This document shows, one piece after another, positions 1 through 11,373 of a DNA stretch of 64,000 nt. Numbering within the stretch: the first letter of the stretch is position 1; each line of letters opens with the position of its first letter. Below the pieces are notes generated by a model. That model saw only the letters and a list, made by a program, of their open reading frames with translations, searched no databases and had not been told where the DNA came from. The stretch covers positions 29,382,183 through 29,446,182 of the forward strand of contig CM059560.1 in the NCBI GenBank assembly GCA_030386875.1, read 5' to 3'. Source of the DNA: Morinoia aosen (lineage: Eukaryota; Arthropoda; Malacostraca; Amphipoda; Talitridae). The position numbers and the translations under genes are program-made.

Positions 1-3000
1 GAACAAAACCCAAGCTATGAAATTAAAATGAAGAAACAGCAGAAAATATACATGTTTACAGCTTGCAAATATTTCCAGTGACGGAGTTAGAAATCATGGA
101 TTGTAGTCTCGATTTCAGTTTCCTTAAGTTTTCAAAGATATGTCTGCATGCACGCCTAGTACTTTCACCTGAAATAATCTTCAGCACGAGATTCATCGAA
201 GAGATTCTAGACCTCAAATACAAAAACATCTGAAATTATAAAGAAATGTAAAGATTTGCAGGAGTTTTATGACAACTAGAAAGGTTTACTTTAGCTCTCC
301 ATTCCTCTAACAAAATATAGTAATCGTAATTATAATTGAAGCAGAAGAAAAGATTAGATACTTATTGGGGTTGGGTAACTATTGCAGGGCTTTCTGAGCC
401 CGTCTGACCAGCTTATACGGCCTGGCTCCATTAAAATAGTGCTGCAGTCTCAGCTTCTTCGTGCTAGGCAAATACCTCAGCAATCGATTTACAAATATTT
501 TCGTTACAGCCAAATCTGAGACTAATGTGCAGTTCATATTTTGATGAAACTCGACACGTTGGATTCGAAAAAATAATGTATGCTCCTCTCTGAAACGAAG
601 CATTGCTCATGCATTAACAAACCATCCATTTAGAAGAAATAATAAAATTTACGTTGAGAACAGAATTTTACTTCACACCTAAGCAACACATGAAGACTGA
701 TTTAAATATTTACAAGGCGACGTGCTGCGAAATGATTCTTCTATAGCACCACCATATATGCTTCGATAAATCAGTCCGAATCACTAAAGCTTATGATAAT
801 TCGAAAGGATTATCAGAGATGTAAATCAGACTTTATTGAAAGAAATCGCTTGATTTAAAACCATATTTATAAAAACAGTACAATATTCATGAAAAATAGA
901 AAACTATATAATGAACTCAAGGATTTCGTCCGGGCTTCGCTGGACGAGAGTCCGGCGAGTTGAAATGCCTTTGCAACACGAGAGGGAGCAGTGAAATATA
1001 GTAGGTGAGTTTCATTAGTCCAGCATTATCTTACGAAATAGAGAGAACTAAAGATGTGCACAACATGCTCTCGTGGTCTTACAGTATAGTGCACTTTTAT
1101 AGCTGACGAAGTTCACATACCTAAATTGCAACACAGGTACATTTAAATGCATTATTTTGGCAAATTAAAATATTTTGGAGTCTAATGTATTTGTACATGT
1201 CCACATTAGGCGTCTTTCACTAATATTCGTGTGGTTTACAGCTCCGCAAATTGTTCTATTCTCATACTTCATTGAATTTTGCGTTACCTGAGGACACGTC
1301 ATAGTTCGATTATAAGAAAGACTAATTGTACAATCTTCGTTTAAAAACATGAGCTGGCGGGTACCAATGAGAAAATTCCTTTCCTGTTAATTTTAAACGA
1401 CGTCGTAAATTAGCAGCAAAAACAGATTCGCAAGTACGAATATTTTCAGGCGTTGTATACATACAGGACCAGCAATCCTAAACAGTCTATAGATTAAGAA
1501 GGAATGATTCGCAAAGAAAGAAATGATTTTTTGAACGTGGAAAATTTACCTTACGACTGCATGCAGCAGGCATTTTTATTCTTGGGAATGAAACTTAGTT
1601 GAAGAATAACAAATGGGCTTAGTAAATTTTTCATCAACTTCTAGTCTGTGTAAAAAATGTGAAGAAATTGAAAATTACGACACGACTTTTATCGGAGACA
1701 TAATGCATAATGGTGGCGACGAGTGACACAATAACATGAAAAATTTATTCCAAACATAGGTTTTCGACGGTTATCAAAATGAATAAATTTTTCAAATTTT
1801 CACGGCCAAACTTTTATACCGAGATCAACATTAGTTAATATTGTTGTTTTATCCTTCGAAGACGATAAAGGAAACGTCATTCCGTTGGATTGTGTTTTGA
1901 TATATCAATATTTTCCCTCCAGTAAGAAATACGGTTTCAGATTACGGTTTCTCCGCATCCGATGAAGGTGGTAGTTTATTGCCTCTGAACTTTTTCCACA
2001 GTCATACGAAATGTGATCCTTTTTTTATAACTCATTCTTTCTGGCTTCAGTAACTTAAAAAGGTGCTGAAAATTCTCGCTGCTGAGTCAGCTGGGATTAG
2101 CTAGGGTTTGTGGGAGGCACCTCATCGAGGCAGAAGGCATCCAAACGTGTCGCACGGGTAGGCCAGCCGGTGCCGCCTCATCTAATTTTTATTCTGTTCC
2201 TCTTGATTTACGGCTGCTGCTACTCTTTTTTTAGTGGGAATGATAAAATGCACGTGCAAGCTTCGGTACGTCAAACATTATCTTAATTTTGGTAGGAAGC
2301 CTCTCCTTTTTTTCCTCCACAGAAGTAGCATACAGTGAATTTTCAGCTATGTTGCCAATTATTTGGTCGCTTTGAATTTTTTATTTATTTGAGACTCGTA
2401 GGCTAAGGTTCAGTGATTTTGGATGCAGAACCCATGGTCATTTAACAAGCAAGAATGCAGTGCCAGTTTTACCAGAGGTTTAAATGTACATAACTGATGA
2501 GAAGAACGTGAACTTAAGCCTTTCCAAAAGTAAGTTCCCGATTAAAATGTACAGTTATCCCGTAACTTTCACCCTTTCCCAGTTGAACTATCGAAGTTCA
2601 AAACGAGGCATTTCCTTCACTGTATTTTGTGGTGACAGCTGCATGGGCTCTCACTACGATCTTCAAACCACGATTACGAATAGATATATGTTTCATCGAT
2701 TAAACGGAATGATGAATAATCATTGACTAATAATTACTCCGCACATTCCATCGGTCAATATTATGAGATGTTTCCTCTCGTCATTTGAGAATGAGGGTTA
2801 CTGTTCTTCCTGAAGTTTTTCATGGCGAAAGTCACCTAGGTCCAATTGCCTATACTCGCAGTTGAGTTCGCTAGCGCTATACCGGTTCTTAAGTTGGAAG
2901 GACGAATCTTTGTTGGGTAAGGGAGGAGGAGCCATGTTCTTTGTACGAGCAACACTGATGTGGAAGGTAATACGATTTACTTAAGAAACATCTGTATTTT

Positions 3001-4487
3001 CAATTTTCTTCCTACAAGGTGATATAACTATTGTATTGATGAAAAGTCGAGACAGCGAGGAGAGAATATGAGGTCTATAGCTAAGAGTTCTTAGAGTCGT
3101 TTTTTTAATTAGAATAATTATCTTTGGATTGAATTATAGCTATACATATTCTTTTCTTTCACCCCTATCTGTTTCTTCAATTGTCACTTCTTACTTCGTC
3201 AACTTATATCTTGTTTGATAAGCTTCAATCAAAATCTTCTTTTTCTAAGCACGGTCGTTATAATCAATGGCCTTATATTCAAGAAACACAACTTGCGAAC
3301 AGATTTTACATTTCCTTAACTCTTACTTAATGGAACAATTTTATACATGCTCTCTTGGGAATACCTGGAATGTGTATAGGAAAGCTTGAGCTCGCTCAAA
3401 TCCAAGTTTAATCTATCTAGTTTACTTATCCGAGTTCGAATCATTAGGTATCGTCGTACTTCATCCAATCTACGGTGATTTACTCGAAGCCGTCGGAATT
3501 GAGATATAATAAGTCTGGATTTGCAATGTGAACTGATCCTAAAGATCATGCCATTAAATGGTGTCTCGCTTACTTGTGGAGGTTTCATAGTGATTCACGT
3601 TAATGGAAACCAAAGAATTCTATTTTTCTTCCACGTAACGAGAAGAATTTTACCGACGCCATCCGGGAATTTCATTCCTCATTTGAGAAATCAACAATGT
3701 GGTTCTTCCAAATTATTCTTCATTGCGGTAACTCGGTAGCAGTTTTCCTCGCTGGATTTGGAATAAAATAATCTATTTTACTCGATAAATGAAAACAATA
3801 GAGATGGGAGAGATCCAGGAAACATGGATGCTGTGTTTATTTTTGATGCATTTAAACACATTACACCTCAAGTCCACTGGTTCTATGTAATTATAAAAAA
3901 AAATTTTGAAATGTTTTGTCAATGAAAATTATTCATCGATTTTAAAACTTGTCACGCTCAACCCTTCTACACATTCATTGAGAAAATTAGGAATAACATT
4001 GACAAAATATTGCTAATTTCACGATAGCTGTTAAAACTAACGAAATTGTGACCAAATACTGATGATGACTAAAATCAAATGCACGTAAAATGCCTCGCTA
4101 TCACACTATGGTAATGTCGCGACGCTAATGCAGATAATAATCGTAATATTACCGACAGATACGTGATCCGTATTTCTCAGGACAGTCGAAATACAAGTTT
4201 GTTTAGAGACAGATGGGGCTCTCAAGCAGACGGTTGGATTTAATATATTTTAGTAGAGAGCTGCAATTATTGTTCCAAGCAAATGGGATTCTACGGTTGG
4301 ACGAAAATATGACACTGACTTTGCACTAATTGTACAGTGCAAATTAGGACAAAGAGAGCGATAAGAGAGGTCGACTCCCGTCAGGCCAGGGGAGCTGATA
4401 TTACTAATAACTACAGACATCAATTTGAGTTGAATGAACAATAATTAAACTCGCCGAGAAAAATGCACTAATATCACTGTGGCCATA
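1..4487. other. AT-rich noncoding DNA (part of duplication unit 1)
   Basis: No gene could be supported here. Reading frames are short and lack recognisable domains. Most of the stretch from about 361 onward has a diverged counterpart in the 16.8-21 kb region, which shows it belongs to a duplicated block. A few blocks are better conserved than their surroundings, around 361-603, 905-1015, 1187-1380 and 2055-2310. Some of these may hide exons or untranslated sequence of an unrecognised gene, but splice structure could not be established. Confidence 0.6.
361..603 (-). other. Conserved exon-like block, unrecognised
   Basis: A minus-strand reading frame (stop near 379, open through 603) reads in parallel with a frame in unit 2 at about 16835-17060. 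Shared positions include a Phe-x-Arg-Ile start, a Ser-Asp-Leu core and a Lys-Leu stretch. Nucleotide similarity is higher than in the flanks. The frames diverge near the end (copy 1 reads a basic tail, copy 2 continues through a Gly-Gln-Thr-Cys motif), so at least one copy is shifted. It may be a decayed exon of a gene next to the lectin-like gene. No family recognised. Confidence 0.25.
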
Positions 4488-4662
4488 CACTAATGCAACA
4501 CATAAGTTCACCTACTTGTAAATTTCGAAATAATGCACCTATCAACTACAAATTATTCTCAAACGGAAGAATGTTTTAACCTTTCGTTGGATAGTAATTT
4601 GACGTCGATAGGTGCATTATTTCTAAAGTTACAAGTGGGTGAATTTAGGTGCTGCATTAGTG
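4488..4662. repeat. Foldback element / MITE-like inverted repeat
   Basis: Two 56-base arms (4488-4543 and 4607-4662) are inverted copies matching at 50 of 56 positions, separated by a 63-base loop. The outer ends read CACTAATGCA and TGCATTAGTG. There is no coding capacity. No clear target-site duplication was seen, and the right end runs into a G tract. The long terminal inverted repeats and small size fit a miniature inverted-repeat DNA transposon or foldback element. I saw no counterpart in duplication unit 2, which would fit insertion after the duplication. Confidence 0.7.
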
Positions 4663-6192
4663 GGGGGGGACTTATCTGGGAAATTTCCATTGCTATATCC
4701 CTTAAGAGTTCCCCTTTACACATAGCCTACAGGCAGCCCATGCTAATGGGTTGAAAATGCTTCAAAGTACTATAGCTGAAATTAGATTAGGGAATGGTAT
4801 TTACCATTATTTTCCCGGTGTTCAATTCCACGCAAATATTTGCTTCCAAAAATATTTCTATTCTACAGCAAATGATTCTGAATTCTAATTGTTGATTTTC
4901 CTTAACTGCAGAAAAAAATTTTATTTTCCCGTTTTTCATGGTTAAGAGCGTCGGAACTAGGGATTTATATGTACGTATACTTTAATATTCGGGTACGTAT
5001 ACTTTGAGTGCACGTATAATACTTCATACGCATATTCAATTATATGAGTATTGGTACAAAATAATTTTGGACTGAGGCTGGTCGCTCAAATGCAATTCCA
5101 TTCGTATAGCAATAATCTTTTGGGTATGCATTTAATACTCGGAGTTATTTTATTTTGCCGTGCAGCGATTAATTAGTTATAGACTCTGTAGAAGACATGC
5201 ACGGGTAGCTATTGGCACACCACAAGTCACTGCAGAAAAAATTCATGTTACCATAAGAGACTGAGAAAATGTGAAAGCGTCGAAGAAAGAAAGATTAAAA
5301 AACATGAATCGTCATTTGCACATTTACTGAAATATTAGAAATAATTTATCAACCTCGGACGTACATAAGACCCCTATTTAAAAATTATCATCTCTGAAGG
5401 ACATTGGAAGAAATTTTTTCATGATCAACTAGTACTGATCAAAATCTCTCGAGTTTCAAATGCTTTATGCTTGTGATTTTCACCGTAACGCATCTTAGCT
5501 ATCATCAACCAGTCTAAATGCATTCGTTCAATCTTTTTGCATCAATGTCTAGATCTATAATTCGAATTTAAATCTGTGTTTTTGTATATTGGCCACATTT
5601 TTTCCTTGAGGGGAACGAAGAACATTTGAACTCACTTTGTTTTGAGTCCGAAATTCATGTGATACAATTTTTCTTAAGACACCTGAATGAGCCCATTACC
5701 TTTGTGGAGGTTAATCATCTTCTGATGAAAGAATCATTTTAAGTTTCCCGAGTAATTTTCTCTAGAAGCTTGCACAGACAATTTCGAATAATCTTCATTT
5801 CTGAAGGAATCACACTAGAAGCCGGAAAACTTGGGATAAAACTTCTTAATGAGGTGAAACAACATCTTTTGTAAATATGTTTTAGCCCATTGTTTCCCAC
5901 AGAGCATCATAAGGAAATAGTTGAGTAATATTACAATGACATATGGGAAATGATTGCAAGCTCTAGAACAGGTTCTAATCCTCTCTCACAGCAGAGGTAA
6001 GTTTTCGTCGCAGACATTTTGAATCTCTTAAAAAAATGTTCCTTCTTTTAATTCATCTGCTTATAAGTCGTGTGTTTCTATTCTTGTTGTCATTTTTCTC
6101 CAGCGAAGAAAATTCTCTTTCATAATCTGCTTAGCGAAAATTGCGGTCACAAGTCTTCGAAGTCCTAGATTGGGTTCATTCAAATTTTGCTC
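4663..6192. other. AT-rich noncoding DNA downstream of the lectin-like gene
   Basis: No gene, RNA or mobile element could be supported. This is the 3' flank of the minus-strand gene at 6233-9490. Short patches near 6050-6110 resemble 23290-23350 in duplication unit 2. Confidence 0.55.
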
Positions 6193-6198
6193 TTTATT
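6193..6198 (-). terminator. Polyadenylation signal AATAAA of the lectin-like gene
   Basis: Minus-strand AATAAA lies 35 bases past the stop codon of the gene at 6233-9490, a normal spacing for a short 3' untranslated region. Confidence 0.55.
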
Positions 6199-6232
6199 TC
6201 TTATAGGGCTGTAGATTTACATAATATTCCCT

Positions 6233-9200
6233 CTAGTAAGAAGTCCAGATCTCAACCTCCTTCACCTCAAGAAGATATTCACCGTATTGATGTTCAATGT
6301 ATTTGAACACAGCTGCATATCGGGAGCAGAGTGGAGGATTCACATCAAAATCATACCAAACCGTTGCCTCATCAATGGGTCCGTCGATGGTGCCGACCAC
6401 TGTGAAGGTGCTGAAGTTTCCTGCAGCTGATGGCATGGCGTCACCGAGCAGAAGCTGCGCATGGTTGCGAAAAATCCTTCATTAAATCTGAACGAAAATT
6501 TTAAAAAGTCAATTGTAGCGAATAAAAGTATGTAAGATTTAAGATGTTTTTGTCATAAAGGTAACTTGAATTTGAACAGAAAATTAATTTATTCGCAAAT
6601 ACAAGTTAGATGCTTGTGAAATAATATCCACTTTATTATTTTCAACGGCCTTACGCCTACTCAAATATTCAAATCGGTTCACCAGCGACCCACCTAGTAT
6701 TATTGAGCATCAAATCGTAAATTTAAACTCATACGTAACTGGATCACCAGTGTCCGAAATATGTAACAAAACAAAAACTGCGTGGTTGATAGTCCGAAAA
6801 TAAATTTCTTTCTACATACCTGCACAAGTTTTTCAACAGCACTTTTAAAATTAAATTAATAAACGTGAAAGAAGGTAGAACAACCATGAAACTAGATTAG
6901 TTGTGTTACTGCCTACAAATAGCATCGTGAAACTATTGCCTATAATCTGTGCGTTATAAATTCCAAAAAATCCAACTTTGAGCCATACATTCAGTGACAG
7001 TATTCGTTTAATTCCTATAAACTTCATGAAACTGATTAAAATTTCATTTTTCCAAATGATATTGAGCCCAAATATAAAACTTCGTAGTTTTATTGAGAGC
7101 GTGTTTGCATTACATAATGTCAGAAATTTACTTTACAAAAAATACCTAGAAGCAAACAGAAAGATAAAATATTTCACATTTATTGTAAAAGTTTGTACAT
7201 ATTTCTAGTGAGTTCTTGATCAAATTAAATAAATCATAAACATCATGAATGATATTTCAAAGAAGAAGTCACCAGAGAAAAATAATTCGTTCCAGACGTG
7301 AATATCAGTTCGTTTCGTCTTACAGCTAGTTACTGAACACAAGCAAACGAATCACCATTATGATTTTCAATACTAGAAGTCATTTAGTACCCTCAGGTTA
7401 AGGCTCATTTAATAAATCTCAGTGCAGCAAAGTCGGGACATACTTCATAATTCGATATTTAAGAAGTCGCACGACAGTCACTGAACCAGTAACCAAACTC
7501 CACCTGAACATCCACGAAGCGGTACGCATGAGTGTCTGCCCAAGGCAAGATGCGGAACTTCTCAACTGTGACGTAGCCTTGTAAGTCTATCAGGATCCAT
7601 GGCTGGTCTGAAGAGTAGATGTCATCTGAGTGAAAGCGGGTGGCTTCGTCGCCGTCCACAACATACATCCCCAAACTGAAAATTACCTCGTTAAATAGAA
7701 CGAATGCATTATAGAACTTAGGAAGGTGTCGTTGTTGACAAAGTAGTACTTTTCACTTATGCTAAATACTCAATAAAATTTTTCTACCTAGGTGCATGAT
7801 AAAGGGATACCAATATTTTGCGGCGAAGAGGAAAAACGAAAATTTCTGTCGTAAAATAAAACCTTAGTCACTTTCTCAATGAGTACAATTACTCAATGTC
7901 GCAGATAATTGTTCATGACTTTCAACTCACAACTCATAAACTAGCAGGTAACAAAAGTTTATCGTGTGAAAATTTTTCTAGAAGATCAACATTCATCTTC
8001 TCAGACATATATACGCAGCATTATTGGAAAAAGATCTAGCGACAATCATAACGGTCAGAAAATTGAGATTTTTCGTGTTTTTCTCGCGAGATTTATGATG
8101 AGAGCAATGCTTCGATTATGTAGAGGTTGAGCAGCACATCTCACTTGTCAAAGTAAGTTGACGAAGCAACCACCGGTTTTCCTCTAGCGACCTCAACGCT
8201 TCCAGGAAACGTACACGAAGACAAGTATGAGCCCGTTGTGCGCCCGTCGCGGGATACTGAGGGCAGCACTCGACACACTCCTTTAGAAGAAAAGAAATAT
8301 ATCAAAACTAAGGCACTCACCGATGCAACTAAGGTAAGGAAAGCTAAACCTCGTGAAACAAAAAATGAAACTAATAAAAGGCATGAAGATTTGCGAAGGT
8401 ATGAAACTTAACAAAGGCATGCACCACCGGGCAGGGAAAGAATGGAACGAAACGTTGAGATTTTTTTGTCATAATTTTCTCCACCGATGTATAAACTTTC
8501 TGTTGAGACAGACATAATTACATTTCATTCTACATATATTTACGACATATAAATATTAAGTAGGTCAAAATTGCTCATTTGCTTTGGAAGATATTTGGAT
8601 GGGAATGAGAAGCTCTTTTATTTTTACCGCGGCTTACCCATTGCTTAGTATTATGCAACACGATTTTATGCAAATCACAGTAGTCAATTTAAGTTCATTT
8701 TACAGTTATATAAACATCAGTTATTAGGTGCGCCAATATACCGCGTCTATTTTAGATGGAATTATGTTTAGAAATTATGGAATCGATCAAAATAAATTCG
8801 CAATTCGAAGTTGTGAAAATTATAATGTTCAAGTAACGTCAAAAATATTCATGCCATGTGTGGTCCGAAACTATCAGTCTTATTGTTCAAAAAGCTTATT
8901 ATAGGCTTGGAAACATTCTCTGAATCAAGTGTACCCAAAGCATATTTGCTATTTGGCTCACATTAACATGTTACGATGAAGGTTACTCGATATCCACTAT
9001 AAAACTGATTTCTTTTGAACGTGCATATGGAAAAACTAATGAAGAAGAAGATGCTTGAAATTTAGTGAGTCAAGCTAAATTTTAGCTTAGTCTTCACAGC
9101 CAAATCCTGAACCTCAGGTGATGAAAATATTAGTAAACATTTTACAGAAAATGTTGATGCTATCGGCCTAAAAGAAATATTCATTCATGATGAATCAGGA

Positions 9201-9490
9201 AGACAAGTTCACTCATCAGTTAAAACTAGTCACCCTTAATTACAATTTTCACTACTTCCTGTTCTCATTGCTCACAATTCCCATTGCTTACCATTCTCGT
9301 AGTAGAAAAGATCACAAGACTCATGGCTGCAAAACATCGCACAAACACATACGCTTTTCAAGTTGAGTATCTTTAAATCGAGCGAAGGACTAACACAGTT
9401 ACTTCTTGTCTTTGCTGTTGTTAGATAGAACCAATCGGGCGACAAGGCGCTGCAGAGATAATGTAGTAGAAAGAAAACAAGCAGCCTCAT
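6233..9490 (-). CDS. Secreted PAN/apple-like plus F5/8 type C (fucolectin-like) domain protein, four coding exons
   Basis: Coding exons on the minus strand are 9292-9490, 8145-8280, 7504-7675 and 6233-6454, together 729 bases encoding 242 residues plus stop. Each intron starts GT and ends AG (donors GTAAGC, GTGAGA, GTGGAG), and all junctions keep the frame. Residues 1-15 are a hydrophobic signal peptide. Residues 32-69 carry closely spaced cysteines (32, 48, 50, 54, 59, 69) ending in an FYYENG-V-C motif, resembling a PAN/apple segment. From about residue 95 an F5/8C domain begins: VARGKPVVASSTYFDN, then VVDGDEATRFHS, WILIDLQGYVTVEKFRI, SRYAAVF and a C-terminal EVKEVEIW. Such proteins are usually extracellular carbohydrate-binding lectins; the ligand is unknown. 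Exon 4 follows a usable acceptor (ATGCGCAG) and the exon 3 donor was chosen because it alone restores the domain. A Tttt...CAG acceptor just before the ATG suggests an upstream 5' UTR exon. A pseudogene copy lies at 23498-38954. Confidence 0.8.
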
Positions 9491-9512
9491 CTTGCTTAAT
9501 GTTTTTAATCTC
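9491..9512 (-). other. 5' UTR start of the translated exon, with splice acceptor
   Basis: Directly upstream of the ATG at 9490 the minus strand reads a T-rich tract ending in CAG followed by GAGATTAAAAAC and then the start context. This looks like an intron acceptor, so transcription probably begins at a separate upstream noncoding exon that I could not place. Confidence 0.45.
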
Positions 9513-10639
9513 CTGAAAAAAACTTTTTAGTAGTTATCAAATATTAGGGTCACAAAGAATTTGAAATACGACGAAGAAAACGATTATGTACAACCAAGAC
9601 AGGTTTTATTCCTGTGCTACTCGTTACATGTATGCTAATTGGGAGAAAAATATGTGTCAATAAGGCATGGGTAGCTATACTTCTAGATTTGAAAACAGGA
9701 CCTGAATGAATTTTTCACGTACTTTTGATATTCATACAAATGTACGCAAGGTGATGATTTCTTTGTTGAACACACTTTAGCATAAGACTGAGAAATAAAT
9801 TAAATTTAAATGAATCAATGAAACCACCCACGTGGAATCCAGTACTACTGGAATTTTTATTCTTCCCCTCACAAAATCTAAAATCGCGACCTAAAACAAA
9901 TAATAAAAGATCCCTGAGGGTCGAGGACATAACTCAAGGGATCGAGAAATTTATGGGGGTCGAAAAGGGGTCAATTAAGGAAAATGAAAAAGTCAATTAG
10001 ATTTTTCACGACCTTGGATACGAAGACATTTTTTGTTGAAAATTTGAAATTTGATCAAATTTCCATCTACAAATAAAAATGAAAAACTTCAATATGAATA
10101 TGCTGAAAATTAAATTAAATATTATGAGAGAACAATTGTTTACAATGCAGTAACCGCAGTCGAGACAGCGTGCACTAGTGACAGCTACTCAAAGCCTCAC
10201 CTCTAGCGCAGCATGTGTGTATGTCTGGTGTGTGCAGACGACGCACACACACAACAAGCACAACAACAGAGAACCGAGTACACTTTCACTCCTTCCACGC
10301 GATACGTTTTACAGGATAATTACTTGTATCAATTTTTAATAATTATTCATGATGTTACATTTTATTGTTTTCTGTGCTTACTGGGAGGATACGATATAAT
10401 AGCTCTTATCATATTTTGGTCACACACTTTGTCGTTGAATGAATTCGAACGAGCTCGTAACACGTTCGAAACAGCCTCAGTCTCGTTTGCGGGTGCGTAC
10501 AAGGTCATTTGCTCTTGGTTACCCGCCATCTTTCATTTGGTTTGTGATGGTTTCTTTCTGCTTGTCTTATTGTGTTTAAAACTTGCAGTGTTTTTTGTAT
10601 AAAGAGTTATTTCCAATAGTCATAATACCCAGTAGTAAT
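9513..10639. other. Noncoding stretch between lectin-like gene and hAT element
   Basis: It should contain the promoter and first noncoding exon of the minus-strand gene and the 5' end of the hAT element, but neither could be fixed. A CA/TG-rich patch lies at 10210-10265. A plus-strand frame of 129 codons (10213-10602) has no recognisable domain and is probably hAT leader sequence. Confidence 0.4.
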
Positions 10640-11082
10640 GCTAAGAAAAAGTGCATGCCATATTCTCCGAAGTATTTGAAATTTGGCTTTGTACCATCGC
10701 TTGCTAACGAAACTATGCCCGTGTGTTTGTTGTGTGAAATTATTTTTAGCAATGATGCTTTGAAACCAGCTAAAATGAAAGACCATTTAGAAAGGATCCA
10801 TTCTGATAAGAAAATAAAGATCTTGATTATTTCAAAATGCTGAAAGTAAAATTAAGAGCTCAGCCAAACTTGAATGCATTTTTAAAATCATCTGCTAGCG
10901 CTGATAGTGAAAGAGGTTTGACGGCCTCATACAGCATTTCTTTTAATATAGCAAAGAAGGGCAAACCGTGCACTACTGGCGAAGAGATCATATTACCTGC
11001 TATGAAAGATGCAATCAAATATGTTAGGAAGAAACAATTTAACAATTTAACAATTTATTTACCACAGGAGATACAGAGGTAG
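10640..11082 (+). pseudogene. hAT transposase, N-terminal part (BED zinc finger), broken
   Basis: Reading from 10640, the frame gives the YSPKYLKFGFVPS motif typical of ZBED5/Buster-like hAT transposases, then a BED-type finger with CLLC followed by H and H of HLERIH. A frameshift near 10830 moves the reading to the frame at 10837-11082, which carries the GLTASYSISFNIAKKGKP segment and a LPAMKDAIKYV region. The protein then stops and is followed by unrelated sequence with a LINE. The continuation is at 14945. The transposase would cut and paste its element through an RNase H-like DDE domain, but this copy is inactive because of frameshifts and the insertion. Confidence 0.75.
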
Positions 11083-11373
11083 AATGTTTCTTAAGTCTAG
11101 TACAATGGTCAAATTTGAATGTAGCTACCTGTGGGCCCGAATAAGTTCAGCGACTTCTGGGGCATCCTACCATCAACGTTATTCTAAGGTGTACAATGAT
11201 GTTAACCTAAATCACTTAACCTAGTTTCGCATTAGACTGATCAGGGAGATAATTTACTCGATATTAGATATTTCATTTAACAATATAGGTTATATGGACT
11301 ATATTTAACAGTATATTCGATAAAAGATTTAACAGCAGACTGAAGATCGGCGATATTACCCATGGCAAAGTAC

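Larger units (their letters stand above)
361..8080. repeat. Diverged tandem duplication, unit 1
   Basis: Collinear similarity to unit 2 is visible at many points: 361-603 with 16835-17060, 905-1015 with 18485-18590, 1187-1380 with 19112-19300, 2055-2310 with 19780-20060, 6233-6480 with the two halves of the split exon at 23498-23690 and 38283-38330, 7240-7680 with 38530-38960, and 7890-8020 with 39165-39310. Exons are more alike than introns. Outer limits are approximate, judged by eye. The hAT/LINE block at 10.6-16.5 kb lies between the units and is not duplicated. Confidence 0.75.

Noticed and set aside
905-990. Active hammerhead ribozyme
   Set aside because: Only the GGACGAAA-like part is present; the CTGATGA core is missing in both copies.
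7487-7503. Alternative exon 3 donors downstream of CAG/GTGGAG
   Set aside because: They require a poor exon 4 acceptor or introduce stops; the chosen pair gives a continuous F5/8C domain.
9914-9932. 5' terminal inverted repeat of the hAT element (GAGGGTCGAGGACATA)
   Set aside because: Only eight bases match the putative 3' end and no target duplication fits.
10213-10602. 129-codon plus-strand frame as a membrane protein gene
   Set aside because: Hydrophobic but low-complexity and AT-driven, in the expected hAT leader, with no homologous motif.
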